NCBI RefSeq assembly: GCF_020639365.1
Contig: NZ_JAINUL010000001.1
Coordinates: forward strand, 1,353,344 to 1,417,343
Direction of reading: 5' to 3'
Origin: Streptomyces flavotricini
GTDB lineage: Bacteria; Actinomycetota; Actinomycetes; Streptomycetales; Streptomycetaceae
Length of the DNA stretch: 64,000 bases
Part shown: positions 52,090 through 61,496 of the stretch, piece after piece
Layout of the letters: every line of letters begins with the position of its first letter
Numbering within the stretch: position 1 is the stretch's first letter
The notes under the pieces: generated by a model
Databases searched by the model: none
The model's input: the letters and a program-made list of their open reading frames with translations, nothing else
What the model was told of the DNA's origin: nothing
Position numbers and translations under genes: made by a program

Positions 52090-52955
52090 GCACCTCGATC
52101 CGCCGGATCGGCGTCGTCGGAGGCGGCCGGATGGGCGCCGGCATCGCAGAGGTGTGCGCCCGCGCCGGCCTCGACGCCGTCGTCTGCGAGGCGGATGCCA
52201 CCGCCGCACGTGCCGCCCGCGAACGCGTCGCCGTCTCCCTCGAACGCGCCGTCCAGCGCGGGAAACTGGACCGGATCTCCGCCGAGGACGCACTGGCCCG
52301 GATGGTCTTCACCGGGGACCTCGAAGACCTCGCCGACCGGCAGCTGGTCATCGAGGCCGTCGTCGAGAACGCCGACGCGAAGACCGGGATCTTCACCGCC
52401 CTCGACAAGATCGTTGAGGACCCGGAGGCCATCCTCGCCTCCAACACCTCCGCCATCCCGATCATGCGCCTCGGCATGGCCACCGGCCGTGCCGACCGCG
52501 TCCTCGGCCTGCACTTCTTCAACCCCGTACCGGTGCTCCCCCTGGTCGAGATCGTGTCCTCCCTCCACACCACCACGAGCACCGTCGAAACGACGGAGTC
52601 CTTCGTACGGGGCGCGCTCGGCAAGACCGCGATCCGCTCCCGGGACAGGTCCGGATTCGTCGTCAACGCCCTCCTCGTGCCCTACCTGCTGTCGGCGGTC
52701 CGCATGGCCGAATCCGGCTACGCGAGCGCCTCGGACATCGACGACGCAATGGTGCTCGGCTGCGCCCACCCCATGGGCCCGCTGAAGCTCGCCGACCTCA
52801 TCGGCCTCGACACCGTCGCCGCCGTCGCCGGATCCCTCTACGACGAGTTCAAGGAACCCCTCTACGCCCCGCCGCCGCTCCTCCTGCGGATGGTCCAGGC
52901 AGGCCTGCTGGGCCGCAAGACGGGCCGCGGGTTCCACACGTACGACCGGGACTGA
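52086..52955 (+). CDS. 3-hydroxybutyryl-CoA (3-hydroxyacyl-CoA) dehydrogenase
   Basis: A 289-residue NAD-dependent dehydrogenase: Rossmann IGVVGGGRMGAGIAEVCARA, ILASNTSAIPIMRLGMATGR, the catalytic region VLGLHFFNPVPVLPLVEIVS with the His-Glu pair, then the C-terminal domain DRSGFVVNALLVPYLLSAVR and CAHPMGPLKLADLIGLD. Full length for FadB2/Hbd-type proteins. GTG 52086 overlaps the stop of malate synthase (GTGA), so translation is coupled. In the acetate operon it suggests a link of the glyoxylate genes to butyryl-CoA/ethylmalonyl-CoA metabolism. Confidence 0.92.
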   Translation: MSTSIRRIGVVGGGRMGAGIAEVCARAGLDAVVCEADATAARAARERVAVSLERAVQRGKLDRISAEDALARMVFTGDLEDLADRQLVIEAVVENADAKTGIFTALDKIVEDPEAILASNTSAIPIMRLGMATGRADRVLGLHFFNPVPVLPLVEIVSSLHTTTSTVETTESFVRGALGKTAIRSRDRSGFVVNALLVPYLLSAVRMAESGYASASDIDDAMVLGCAHPMGPLKLADLIGLDTVAAVAGSLYDEFKEPLYAPPPLLLRMVQAGLLGRKTGRGFHTYDRD

Positions 52956-53004
52956 GGGGTCCCGGTTCGCCGGCCGGGCCGAGGGTGCCCCGGCAGCCGA
53001 GGAA

Positions 53005-53042
53005 GAGCGGGGCGTGACGAGTGGTGTCGTCACGCCCCGCTC
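53005..53042. terminator. Strong terminator hairpin
   Basis: GAGCGGGGCGTGACGA-GTGGTG-TCGTCACGCCCCGCTC: a perfect 16-bp stem and 6-base loop, 50 bases after the dehydrogenase gene. It ends the aceA-aceB-hbd transcript. Confidence 0.85.
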
Positions 53043-53156
53043 CCGCGTACCCGCTGCGTCCGGCCGAAACCCGTGGCCGGCCAGCTGAATCGGCATGCGC
53101 CTCCGGCCGCCCCTTCTCGGGCCGTACGATGCGTTCTGCTCCGGCGAAGCCGGTGA

Positions 53157-53339
53157 GGCTGGGACACCGGCCGCGCCGTCACCGACTTCGTCTGCATCAC
53201 CCTCGCGGGCCCGGCCGTCCTCACCACGTTCCGCCGCGCGGCCCGCACGGCCCGCTTCCACGCCGCGGTCCGCTTCGACCCCGCCCCGCCTCCGATCGGG
53301 GGAAAGTCGGCCGCGGGAGGAAACGACGGAAGTGCGTAA
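53157..53339 (+). pseudogene. Fragment of a membrane-protein gene (C-terminus)
   Basis: An open frame without a start codon begins after TGA at 53154 and reads GRAVTDFVCITLAGPAVLTT and TFRRAARTARFHAAVRFDP, ending at TAA 53339. The pattern (hydrophobic stretch, then Arg/Ala-rich amphipathic tail) resembles the end of a membrane transport protein, but there is no recognisable 5' part. I read it as a gene remnant. The rest of the 400-base gap (52956-53355) holds the terminator and nothing else. Confidence 0.35.
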
Positions 53340-53355
53340 GGGGAGCAATAGATCC

Positions 53356-53691
53356 ATGACCGTTACCGCGAGCATCGACTCGACGCGCCCCGTGGCCACG
53401 CTCATCAACGTCTTCACGGTGGCCCCCGAGCGCCAGCAGGAGCTGATCGCCCTTCTGGCGCAGGCCACCGAGGAGACGATGAAGCACCAGCCCGGCTTCA
53501 TCTGCGCCAACTTCCACGCCAGCGAGGACGGGCAGCGCGTGATCAATTACGCCCAGTGGGAGTCGGAGCAGCACTACCGCACCATGCTGACCAACCCCGA
53601 GGCCCGCGTCCACATGGACCAGGCGGCGACCATCGCCACCGACGTCCAACCCCGCCTGTTCCAGGTCGTCTCCTCGCACCCCAAGGGCTAG
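53356..53691 (+). CDS. Antibiotic biosynthesis monooxygenase (ABM) fold protein
   Basis: A 111-residue dimeric alpha/beta-barrel protein: TLINVFTVAPERQQELIALL, GFICANFHASEDGQRVINYA, WESEQHYRTMLTNPEARVHM. The family includes quinone-forming monooxygenases (ActVA-Orf6-like) and haem- or quinol-metabolising proteins. No polyketide cluster is present, so a stress or quinone role is as likely as biosynthesis. ATG 53356 has AAGGGGAG upstream at an 11-base distance; a GTG at 53332 with GGAGGA is an alternative start. A hairpin lies at 53704-53748. Confidence 0.8.
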   Translation: MTVTASIDSTRPVATLINVFTVAPERQQELIALLAQATEETMKHQPGFICANFHASEDGQRVINYAQWESEQHYRTMLTNPEARVHMDQAATIATDVQPRLFQVVSSHPKG

Positions 53692-53703
53692 GGGGTGTCT
53701 CGC

Positions 53704-53748
53704 CCCCGTCGAGCCGGAGGGCCCGGCCCTCCCGCCCGGTCGACGGGG
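53704..53748. terminator. Nested hairpin after the ABM gene
   Basis: Outer arms CCCCGTCGA (53704-53712) and TCGACGGGG (53740-53748) enclose an inner GGAGGG-CCCGG-CCCTCC hairpin. It starts about 12 bases after the stop codon, a terminator-like place. Confidence 0.6.
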
Positions 53749-53778
53749 TGCACCGGGGCCGGGTTCGGCGCCGAGGTG

Positions 53779-54162
53779 ATGCCCGTGGCCTGGAACCGAA
53801 CCCCGCAAGGTCCGTCCAGCGCACAGCGACGCGTGCTCGCTCCGCTGGCGCTCGCGCAGTTCATCTGCAGCTTCGCCGGTGTGCTGTGCCCGGTGGTGTC
53901 GGTGGGTACCTGGTGGTCCGTCATGGCGGTCGGCCCGCACCTGGGGCCTGGCTGGGCGGTGGCTCCCCTCTCGGCGGCCGGCCTCGTCCTCCTCGTCATG
54001 GGCATCCTCGTCGTGGTCACCGTCGCCGGCATCGCCATCCTGATCGCGATGGCCGTGATCGGGCTCGCCGGACTCGCCGCCGCGGTGCTCCTCCCGAGGA
54101 AGCCGTCCCCCGGCCGGGCGCCGGGCTCCGCCCCCGGGCCCGCCACCCGGCCCACGTCGTAG
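53779..54162 (+). CDS. Small membrane protein, possibly a transporter remnant
   Basis: A 127-residue protein with three hydrophobic segments (APLALAQFICSFAGVLCPVV, WAVAPLSAAGLVLLVMGILV, IAILIAMAVIGLAGLAAAVL) and a Pro-rich tail. The first segment, RRVLAPLALAQFICSFAG, looks like the N-terminus of some MFS exporters, so this may be an exporter gene that lost its middle. It may equally be a small membrane protein in its own right. The ribosome site (GAGG) is close to the ATG and the start is uncertain. Confidence 0.45.
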   Translation: MPVAWNRTPQGPSSAQRRVLAPLALAQFICSFAGVLCPVVSVGTWWSVMAVGPHLGPGWAVAPLSAAGLVLLVMGILVVVTVAGIAILIAMAVIGLAGLAAAVLLPRKPSPGRAPGSAPGPATRPTS

Positions 54163-54351
54163 AACGCGAGAGACCGCCGGGCAGCCGGGCCTCCCACCGT
54201 CGGCGCACGCCCGGAGGGCGATCTTGTCGAGTCGCGCACAGAATGACCACGAGGGACACGTCCCGATCCTGGCGGAGCGTCGGTCCGCACGGCGCTCGGC
54301 GCCGCCTGCCGCACCGGACCCGGACCCGGACCGGAGAAGGGGTGACGGGTG

Positions 54352-55341
54352 ATGTCGGACGAGAGGGCCGAACGCATCGCGGACTTCATCGAGCCGCTAC
54401 GGGTACCGCCGGGGTCGAAGGTGCGCCTGGACCGGGACTTCGACCCCCGCTTCAAGGCCGGCATGAAGAAGCGGGAAGGGACCGAACTGCTGCGTACGGG
54501 GGTGTCCTTGCTCGCCGAGTACCAGGAGCGGCTGGCCGCCCAGGACACGTACGGCGTGGTGCTCTGCCTCCAGGCGCTCGACGCCGGGGGCAAGGACGGG
54601 ACGATCCGCCACGTGATGAGCGGCGTCAACCCGCAGGGCGTGCGGGTCAGCAGCTTCAAGGTGCCGTCCGCCGAGGAACTCGACCACGACTACCTGTGGC
54701 GTTACGCCCTGCGGCTGCCCTCGCGCGGCGAGATCGCCATCTTCAACCGTTCGCACTACGAGGAGGTCCTCGTCGTACGGGTCCACCCCGAGGTCCTCCT
54801 CCGGCAGAAGCTTCCCGATCACGTGCTCGGCGAGGACATCTGGGACCGGCGCTACCGGGAGATCAACCGCTGGGAGCGCTATCTCACGGACAACGGGTTC
54901 AAGGTGGTGAAGATCTTCCTGAACCTGTCCAAGGAGGAGCAGCGCACCCGTTTCCTGAAGCGGATCGACCTGCCGGAGAAGAACTGGAAGTTCTCCGCCG
55001 CCGACGTCCGGGAGCGGCGCCGGTGGGACGACTACCAGCACGCGTTCTCCGAGATGCTGTCCGCCACGAGCACGCGGTGGGCGCCGTGGTACGTGGTACC
55101 GGCGGACCGGAAGTGGTTCGCGCGGATCTGCGCCGCGGCGGTCCTCGCACACACCCTGATGGAGATCGACCCTCAGTACCCCGAGGTGGCGCAGGAGGCA
55201 CGGAAGGACCTGCTCGTTGCGAAGCGGGCCCTGGAGCGCGAGGCCCCGGCCGGGGTCCCGGCCGACCCGTACGCCGCCCGGCACCCGCCGGCGCACCGGG
55301 GCGGCGGGCACGGGAAGAAGCCGGGCGGGAAGCGCGGATAG
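54352..55341 (+). CDS. Polyphosphate kinase 2 family protein
   Basis: A 329-residue PPK2 enzyme that transfers phosphate between polyphosphate and nucleotides. Walker A-like LCLQALDAGGKDGTIRHVMS (about 75-95), Walker B-like EIAIFNRSHYEEVLVVRVHP and the lid region FLNLSKEEQRTRFLKRIDLP are present. Length and the single domain suggest a class that may use AMP, ADP or GDP; the class cannot be fixed by eye. The C-terminal 45 residues are Pro/His/Gly/Lys-rich. GTG 54349 and ATG 54352 are adjacent starts. It is upstream of a P-type ATPase in the same direction (63 bp). Confidence 0.87.
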   Translation: MSDERAERIADFIEPLRVPPGSKVRLDRDFDPRFKAGMKKREGTELLRTGVSLLAEYQERLAAQDTYGVVLCLQALDAGGKDGTIRHVMSGVNPQGVRVSSFKVPSAEELDHDYLWRYALRLPSRGEIAIFNRSHYEEVLVVRVHPEVLLRQKLPDHVLGEDIWDRRYREINRWERYLTDNGFKVVKIFLNLSKEEQRTRFLKRIDLPEKNWKFSAADVRERRRWDDYQHAFSEMLSATSTRWAPWYVVPADRKWFARICAAAVLAHTLMEIDPQYPEVAQEARKDLLVAKRALEREAPAGVPADPYAARHPPAHRGGGHGKKPGGKRG

Positions 55342-55404
55342 CGACCCTCGGACGGAGCTCGACCGGCCCGGATGCGTCCGCGGCCCCGGAGCGGAGGCAC
55401 AACC

Positions 55405-58125
55405 ATGACGGTGCGGTCGGATTCCGTGGCGGAACAGCCCCGGGCTGCCGGGGACGGCTGGTACACGCGCTCTCCCGAGGAGGTCGTGGCGGCGTTCGGT
55501 GTCGATCCCGCGGTCGGTCTGTCCGCGGCGCGGGCTGCGGAACTCCTGAGCGCGCACGGCCCGAACGCGCTGCCCGAGGAGGCCCGTACCCCGGCCTGGC
55601 GCCGGTTCCTGGCGCAGTACCGCAGCTACATGCAGATCGTGCTCCTGGCAGCGGCGATCGTCTCGCTGGTCATCCGGGAGTGGACCACCGCCATCCTGCT
55701 GATCGTGCTGACCCTGCTGAACGCGGTCATCGGCCTGCGTCAGGAGGGCAAGGCCGAAAGCGCCATGAACGCGCTGAAGTCGATGATGAAGGCGACGGCG
55801 CGGGTGCGCAGGGACGGCCGGGAGGCCGAGATCCCCGCCGAACAGCTCGTCGACGGCGACGTCGTGCTGATCTCCGCCGGGGACCAGGTGCCGGCGGACG
55901 GGCGTCTCATCGAAGCCAGCGCCCTGCAGATCGACGAGTCGGCGCTCACCGGGGAGAGCGTTTCCGCCGCGAAGGACACCGCCGCGCTGGCGGGCAGCCG
56001 GCTGTCGCCCGGCGACCAGACCAACACGGCGTTCATGAACACGCCGGTCACCCACGGCAGCGGCGTCGTGATCGTCACCGCGACCGGCGCGGGCACCGAG
56101 CTCGGCAAGATCTCCGGAATGCTGTCGGCCACCGAGAAGGAGGTGCCGCCCCTCACCAAGGAGCTCGACCGGCTGACCCTGTGGATCACGGCGGCGGCGG
56201 GCCTCACCATGATCGTGATGTTCGCCCTGGGACGCCAGCGGGACCAGGCCTGGGACGTCCTCTTCGTCAGCGCCGTCTCACTGGCCATCGCCGCCATCCC
56301 CGAGGCCCTGCCGACGGTGACCCAGGCGATCCTGTCCGTCGGGAGCCTGAACCTGGCGAAGCGGCACGCCATCGTGAAGGAACTGCCCTCGGTCGAGACG
56401 CTGGCGTTCACGTCGGCGATCAACTCGGACAAGACCGGCACCCTGACGATGAACCAGATGACCGCCGTCGAAGTGCTGAGCCCCACCGACCGGTACACCG
56501 TGTCGGGCACGGGCTACGGGCTCGAAGGGAAGGTCCACCATGCCGCCGGGTCCGCCGCGGGCATCGAGGACGCGATCCTGCCGTACGTGGTGGCCAGCGA
56601 CGCCAAGCTGGTGGGCGGCAAGGTGGTGGGCGACCCCACCGAGGGCGCGCTGCTGGTCCTCGCGCACAAGGCCGGCCTGGACACCGACGCCACCCGGGAC
56701 GCCCTTCCCCGGCTCGCCACCCTCCCGTTCGACCCCGAGTACAAGCTGATGGCCACCTTCCACTCGGCGACCGACGCCTCCGGGCGGCAGGTCGTGCGCT
56801 GCTTCGTCAAAGGGGCGGCCCCGGCCGTGATGGAGCGGGCCGCCACCGCGCTGGCCGCCGGCGAAACGGTGCCCTGGGACGCCGAACTGCTCGGTCGGGC
56901 CGAGGCGGCGAGCGAGCGGATGGGCGGCGAGGGCCGCCGCGTGATGGCCGCGGCCACCCGTGACCTGGACCCGGCCGGCTTCGACCCGGAGGGCGAGCTG
57001 CTCCCGTACGTCACCGGTCTGCGGATGACCAGCCTCGTCGGCATGGTCGATCCGCCCCGCGAGGAGGCCAAGGCGGCGGTGGCCGACGCCCAGGCGGCGC
57101 ACATCCGGGTCCGTCTGGTGACCGGGGACGACGTCACCACCGGGGCGGCGATCGCCCGGCAGATCGGCATCCCCGGCGAGGCCGTCCTCGGGGCCGACTT
57201 CGCCGCCATGAGCGAGGACGAGCAGCTCTCCCGCATCGAGGGCATCGGCGTGGTGGGGCGGGTCGCGCCGGAGCACAAGGTACTGCTCGCGAACACGCTC
57301 AAGAAGAAGGGCGAGGTCGTGGCGATGACCGGGGACGGTGTCAACGACGCTCCCGCCATCAAGGCCGCGGACATCGGCATCGCCATGGGCAGCGGCACGG
57401 ACGTGGCGAAGAACGCCGGCCGCATGATCCTCTCCGACGACAACTTCGCCACCATCGTCTACGCCGTGGAACAGGGCCGGACGATCTACGACAACCTCAC
57501 CAAGTACATCCGGTTCGTGCTGCTCCTGCTGGTCACGTTCGTACTGACCTTCCTCGGGGCCACCGTCTTCAACGTCGCCGCGGGCGAACCCTTCACCCCG
57601 CCGCAGGTGCTGTGGATCCACTTCGTCGTCAACGCCTCCTTCGGCTTCGCGCTCGGCTTCGACCGGGAGAGCGCCGGACTCATGCGGCGCAGGCCCCGCC
57701 CGCGCGGGGAATCGGTGCTCACGCGGCCCGTGCTCGTCACGGTCGGACTGGGCGGGCTGGCGATCACCGTCCTGCTGCTCGGACTGATCAGGCTCGGACA
57801 GACCCACTACGACAGCGTCGCGACGGGCCAGTCGATCGCGTTCACGGCCTTCTCGCTCTGTCTGATCGTGGCCGCCTTCGAATGCCGCAGCGAGACGGAG
57901 TCGGTGCTGACGACCTCCACGTTCGACAGCAAGCAGATGAACTGGGTCGCCCTGGCCCAGCTCGTGCTCTCCGTGCTGGTCACCCAGATGGACGGCTTCC
58001 AGCGCATCCTCGGAACGACCGAGATCGACGCGCGGCAGTTCGGCTGGGCGTTGTTGTCCGCCCTCGCGCTCCTGCTGCTGTGGGAACTGGGCAAGTTCGC
58101 GGCCCGCCGGACGAAGACCTCCTGA
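55405..58125 (+). CDS. P-type cation-transporting ATPase (P2A/calcium-type)
   Basis: A 906-residue P-type ATPase. The cation-ATPase N domain (WYTRSPEEVVAAFGVDPAVG) is followed by TM1-2, the actuator motif LTGESVSA (Thr 182), TM4 PEALPTVTQAIL, phosphorylation site SDKTGTLTMN (Asp 342), nucleotide domain, hinge TGDGVNDAPAIKAADIGIAM (from 642) and six C-terminal helices. The TM4 'PEALP' and overall size fit P2A-type pumps that expel Ca2+ or Mn2+; the ion is inferred. GGAGG lies 8 bases before ATG 55405. The SulP gene starts 13 bp after its stop, so they are likely cotranscribed. Confidence 0.9.
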   Translation: MTVRSDSVAEQPRAAGDGWYTRSPEEVVAAFGVDPAVGLSAARAAELLSAHGPNALPEEARTPAWRRFLAQYRSYMQIVLLAAAIVSLVIREWTTAILLIVLTLLNAVIGLRQEGKAESAMNALKSMMKATARVRRDGREAEIPAEQLVDGDVVLISAGDQVPADGRLIEASALQIDESALTGESVSAAKDTAALAGSRLSPGDQTNTAFMNTPVTHGSGVVIVTATGAGTELGKISGMLSATEKEVPPLTKELDRLTLWITAAAGLTMIVMFALGRQRDQAWDVLFVSAVSLAIAAIPEALPTVTQAILSVGSLNLAKRHAIVKELPSVETLAFTSAINSDKTGTLTMNQMTAVEVLSPTDRYTVSGTGYGLEGKVHHAAGSAAGIEDAILPYVVASDAKLVGGKVVGDPTEGALLVLAHKAGLDTDATRDALPRLATLPFDPEYKLMATFHSATDASGRQVVRCFVKGAAPAVMERAATALAAGETVPWDAELLGRAEAASERMGGEGRRVMAAATRDLDPAGFDPEGELLPYVTGLRMTSLVGMVDPPREEAKAAVADAQAAHIRVRLVTGDDVTTGAAIARQIGIPGEAVLGADFAAMSEDEQLSRIEGIGVVGRVAPEHKVLLANTLKKKGEVVAMTGDGVNDAPAIKAADIGIAMGSGTDVAKNAGRMILSDDNFATIVYAVEQGRTIYDNLTKYIRFVLLLLVTFVLTFLGATVFNVAAGEPFTPPQVLWIHFVVNASFGFALGFDRESAGLMRRRPRPRGESVLTRPVLVTVGLGGLAITVLLLGLIRLGQTHYDSVATGQSIAFTAFSLCLIVAAFECRSETESVLTTSTFDSKQMNWVALAQLVLSVLVTQMDGFQRILGTTEIDARQFGWALLSALALLLLWELGKFAARRTKTS

Positions 58126-58138
58126 GGAAGGCCCGTCC

Positions 58139-59950
58139 GTGACCACCCGGCACGACGGCCACGGGGCGCTCTCCCGTTTCCGGGCGGTCCCCGGGATCCG
58201 CGCCGTGTCGGCCTACCGGCGCGAGTGGCTGGTCAAGGACCTGGTCGCGGGCGTCGTGCTGACCACGCTGCTGGTACCGCAGGGCATGGCGTACGCCGAG
58301 CTGGCGGGCCTGCCGGCCATCACGGGCCTGTACACGACCATCCTCTGCCTGCTCGGATACGCGGTGTTCGGCCCGTCCCGGATCCTGGTGCTGGGCCCGG
58401 ACTCCTCGCTGGGGCCGATGATCGCCGCCACCGTGCTGCCCCTGGTGGCCGCCGGCGGGGATCCCGACCGGGCCGTCGCACTGGCGTCGATGCTCGCGGT
58501 CATGGTCGCGGCCATCATGATCCTCGCCTCGGTGGCGAAGCTCGGCTTCATCGCCGACCTGATCTCCAAACCGACGATGATCGGCTACATGAACGGCCTG
58601 GCCCTGACCATTCTGATCGGCCAGCTGCCCAAGCTGCTCGGCTTCAAGGTCGAGGCGGACGACCTGATCGGCGAGTGTGCCGGCCTCGTGCGCAAGATCG
58701 CCGAAGGGGCGACGGTGCCGGCCGCCGCCGCCGTGGGCCTGGGCGGGATCGCCCTGATCCTGGTCCTGCAGCGCTTCCTTCCGAAGGTCCCCGCGGTGCT
58801 CGTGATGGTGGTGCTGGCGATCGCCGCGGCCGCCGTCTTCGACCTGGACGAGCACGGCGTCGGCCTGGTCGGGGTGCTGCCCGAGGGCTTCCCTCCGTTC
58901 ACGATCCCCGACGTGCGGCTCGCCGACCTCGCGCCGCTGCTCGGCGGCGCGCTGGGCATCGCCCTGGTCTCCCTGGCCGACACGATCTCCAACGCGTCCG
59001 CCTTCGCGGCCCGTACGGGACAGGAGGTCCGCGGCAACCAGGAGATGGCGGGCGTCGGTGCGGCCAACCTGGCGGCCGCCCTCTTCCAGGGCTTCCCCGT
59101 CAGCACCAGCGGGTCCCGGACGGCGGTGGCGGAGCGCGCGGGGGCCAGGAGCCAGCTCACCGGGGTCGTGGGGGCCGCGCTCATCGTCCTCATGCTCGTG
59201 CTGGCTCCGGGTCTGTTCCGCAACCTGCCGCAGCCGGCCCTGGCCGCCGTGGTCATCACCGCGTCACTGTCCCTGGCCGACGTACCGGGAGCCGTACGGC
59301 TGTGGCGGCAGGGCCGGGCGGAATTCCTGCTGTGCTCCGCCGCGTTCGCCGGCGTGGCCCTGCTCGGCGTGCTGCCCGGGATCGCCATCGCCGTGGGCCT
59401 GTCCGTCCTCAACGTCTTCCGGCGCGCCTGGTGGCCGTACGACACCGTACTGGGGCGTGTGCGGGGCCTGGAGGGCTACCACGACATCCGCTCCTACCCG
59501 CGGGCCGAGCAGCTGCCGGGCCTGGTGATCTACCGGTTCGACGGCCCGCTCTTCTTCGCCAACGCCAGGACCTTCCGGGACGAGGTCAGGCGGCTGGCGG
59601 GCGCGGAGCCGCGGCCGAGCTGGATCGTGGTGGCGGCGGAGCCCATGACCGACGTGGACACGACCGCCGCCGACGTGCTGGAAGAGCTCGACGAAGCGCT
59701 CAACGCGCAAGGCGTCCACCTCGTGTTCGCCGAGATGAAGGACCCGGTGCGGCGGAAGATCGAGCGGTACGAACTCACCCGGACCATCGACCCCCGGCAC
59801 TTCTTCCCCACGGTGGAAGCGGCCGTCACCGCCTTCCGTCTGCGCACCGGAGCGCGGTGGGCGTCTTCCGACGCGGGCGGACCGCCCGCCGGACCGTCCG
59901 CCGGGCCCGAACCCGGGTCCACCGGCACCGCACCCGCCGGCGGGAAGTGA
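58139..59950 (+). CDS. SulP/SLC26 anion transporter with STAS domain
   Basis: A 603-residue membrane transporter. Ten or more hydrophobic segments start at LVAGVVLTTLLVPQGMAYAE LAGL and include DSSLGPMIAATVLPLVAAGG and NQEMAGVGAANLAAALFQGF, with the family's SGSRTAVA motif. The C-terminal cytoplasmic STAS domain spans about 440-560 (VIYRFDGPLFFANARTFRDE). SulP proteins carry sulfate, bicarbonate or other anions. GTG 58139 follows GGAAGG. The ion is unknown; its coupling to a cation ATPase gene hints at ion or pH homeostasis. Confidence 0.9.
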   Translation: MTTRHDGHGALSRFRAVPGIRAVSAYRREWLVKDLVAGVVLTTLLVPQGMAYAELAGLPAITGLYTTILCLLGYAVFGPSRILVLGPDSSLGPMIAATVLPLVAAGGDPDRAVALASMLAVMVAAIMILASVAKLGFIADLISKPTMIGYMNGLALTILIGQLPKLLGFKVEADDLIGECAGLVRKIAEGATVPAAAAVGLGGIALILVLQRFLPKVPAVLVMVVLAIAAAAVFDLDEHGVGLVGVLPEGFPPFTIPDVRLADLAPLLGGALGIALVSLADTISNASAFAARTGQEVRGNQEMAGVGAANLAAALFQGFPVSTSGSRTAVAERAGARSQLTGVVGAALIVLMLVLAPGLFRNLPQPALAAVVITASLSLADVPGAVRLWRQGRAEFLLCSAAFAGVALLGVLPGIAIAVGLSVLNVFRRAWWPYDTVLGRVRGLEGYHDIRSYPRAEQLPGLVIYRFDGPLFFANARTFRDEVRRLAGAEPRPSWIVVAAEPMTDVDTTAADVLEELDEALNAQGVHLVFAEMKDPVRRKIERYELTRTIDPRHFFPTVEAAVTAFRLRTGARWASSDAGGPPAGPSAGPEPGSTGTAPAGGK

Positions 59951-59995
59951 CCGCCCGCCGGCCGCGGCGACCGGGAAGCCCCCGACGGCCGCCGC

Positions 59996-61333
59996 TCAGG
60001 CGGCGCCGTGTCCCGCCGCGGTCCGTCCCATGGTCAGCGCCAGCCGCCGCACCCGGCGCCAGTCCATCGGCGGCGCGGCACGCGGCACGCCGGGACGGTG
60101 CCGGGGCACGCGCACGCGCAGGACGCCGGACGCGATGCTGCAGTGCACGGGGGTGGACAGCACCAGTGCCTCGCCGTCGACGCCGACCGGGATGGCGCTG
60201 GCGTCGGCATCGACGACGACCTCGCGGGCGGTCACGGCGGTCAGTCCGCGGCCCTGCCTGCCGTGCAGCAGCAGCCCCGCCGCTTCGGCGGCGCTCGAGA
60301 CCTCGACGCCGAGTACCCCCAGCCGACCGGAGTCCAGTCGCTCCCGGCGCCCGAGCCCCGCCGAATCACCCTTCTGATAAGGGTTGTTGCTCACCAGTAC
60401 GGCCTGGGGAGCGTCCAGGACCAGCGCATCCGCACGGACGCTCAGCTGCGAGCCGCTGCCGTGGGTCAGCAGGTCCGGAAGCATCTCCAAAATGGTGCCG
60501 GCCTTGTCGTCACGGTAGGCCGGACTCTGGACGACTTCCGCGTACACGCCGAACGAGGCGCTGTTGACGAACACCCGCCCGGTGTTCCCGTCCGCCGGTT
60601 CTCCCTCGTGGATGTAGCCGAGGTCGACGTGCAGTTCGACACCGTCGGTCAGGGCCTCCAGGCACCGGGAGGGATCCTGCCGGTCCAGGCCCAGATCCAT
60701 GGCGAAGTGGTTGCGCGTGCCGGCACTGATCACCATGAACGGAATGTCGTGCTCTACGGCCACGGCGGCGACCAGTGCCTGAGTGCCGTCGCCGCCCGCG
60801 ACGCCCAGCAGGTCGGCCCCGCCCTCGACGGCCTGCCGCGCCAGCTCGGCCACGTCCTGGTGCCGGGCAGGATCCAGTACGACGACCTCGGCGCCCAGGG
60901 CCCTGGCCCGCTCCGCCAGGCGGAACTTCTCGACCTTTCCGCCACCCGAGCGCGGATTCATGATCAGGAAGGGCCGCTCGGCCGTTCCGGCGGCGTGCTC
61001 CGGCATGCCCTGCGCGTCCTCGGCGAGGGCGGCGCTGCCCGCGGCGACGGCCAGCGCCCACAGGGCGAGCGAGACCAGTACGACCCACAGCAACCCGGCG
61101 GCCGAGTAGAGGAGCAGGACGGCGAGCGGTGCGCCGACCACGAGCAGCCCGGCGAGCACCCTGATCCAGCCGGTGTGGGTGAGCATCCACCACCCGCCGG
61201 CCGCCGTGAGGACCAGTCCGGCCCACCCCACCGCCATCAGCAGGAGGCTCGCGAGGCCGCCGAACACCACCAGCACCACGAGCGCCGCCAGGCCCGTCGC
61301 CAGGGCCAGACGTGCGGTCCAACGCCTGCTCAT
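59996..61333 (-). CDS. Diacylglycerol kinase-like membrane protein
   Basis: A 445-residue protein. Residues 1-115 hold four hydrophobic helices (LATGLAALVVLVVFGGLASL, WAGLVLTAAGGWWMLTHTGW). The cytoplasmic part is a DAGK catalytic domain: FLIMNPRSGGGKVEKFRLAE, GVAGGDGTQALVAAVAVEHD (the ATP-binding GGDGT) and VISAGTRNHFAMDLGL. Relatives phosphorylate diacylglycerol or related lipids. GGGAGG lies 9 bases before ATG 61333. It is divergent from the alpha/beta-hydrolase gene. Confidence 0.87.
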   Translation of the reverse strand: MSRRWTARLALATGLAALVVLVVFGGLASLLLMAVGWAGLVLTAAGGWWMLTHTGWIRVLAGLLVVGAPLAVLLLYSAAGLLWVVLVSLALWALAVAAGSAALAEDAQGMPEHAAGTAERPFLIMNPRSGGGKVEKFRLAERARALGAEVVVLDPARHQDVAELARQAVEGGADLLGVAGGDGTQALVAAVAVEHDIPFMVISAGTRNHFAMDLGLDRQDPSRCLEALTDGVELHVDLGYIHEGEPADGNTGRVFVNSASFGVYAEVVQSPAYRDDKAGTILEMLPDLLTHGSGSQLSVRADALVLDAPQAVLVSNNPYQKGDSAGLGRRERLDSGRLGVLGVEVSSAAEAAGLLLHGRQGRGLTAVTAREVVVDADASAIPVGVDGEALVLSTPVHCSIASGVLRVRVPRHRPGVPRAAPPMDWRRVRRLALTMGRTAAGHGAA

Positions 61334-61496
61334 GGGACCACCTCCCGCCGTTTCACGGGCCGCCGGACAGGAGTCGGCACCCACTTCAGGCTACGAGCGC
61401 CGACCCCGCGCGGCCTGCCGACCACGGCACGCCCCGGCCGTCCGCGCCGGATGGCACGACCGACCGGGCCTTGGGACCATGGCCGCGGAGGCACCC

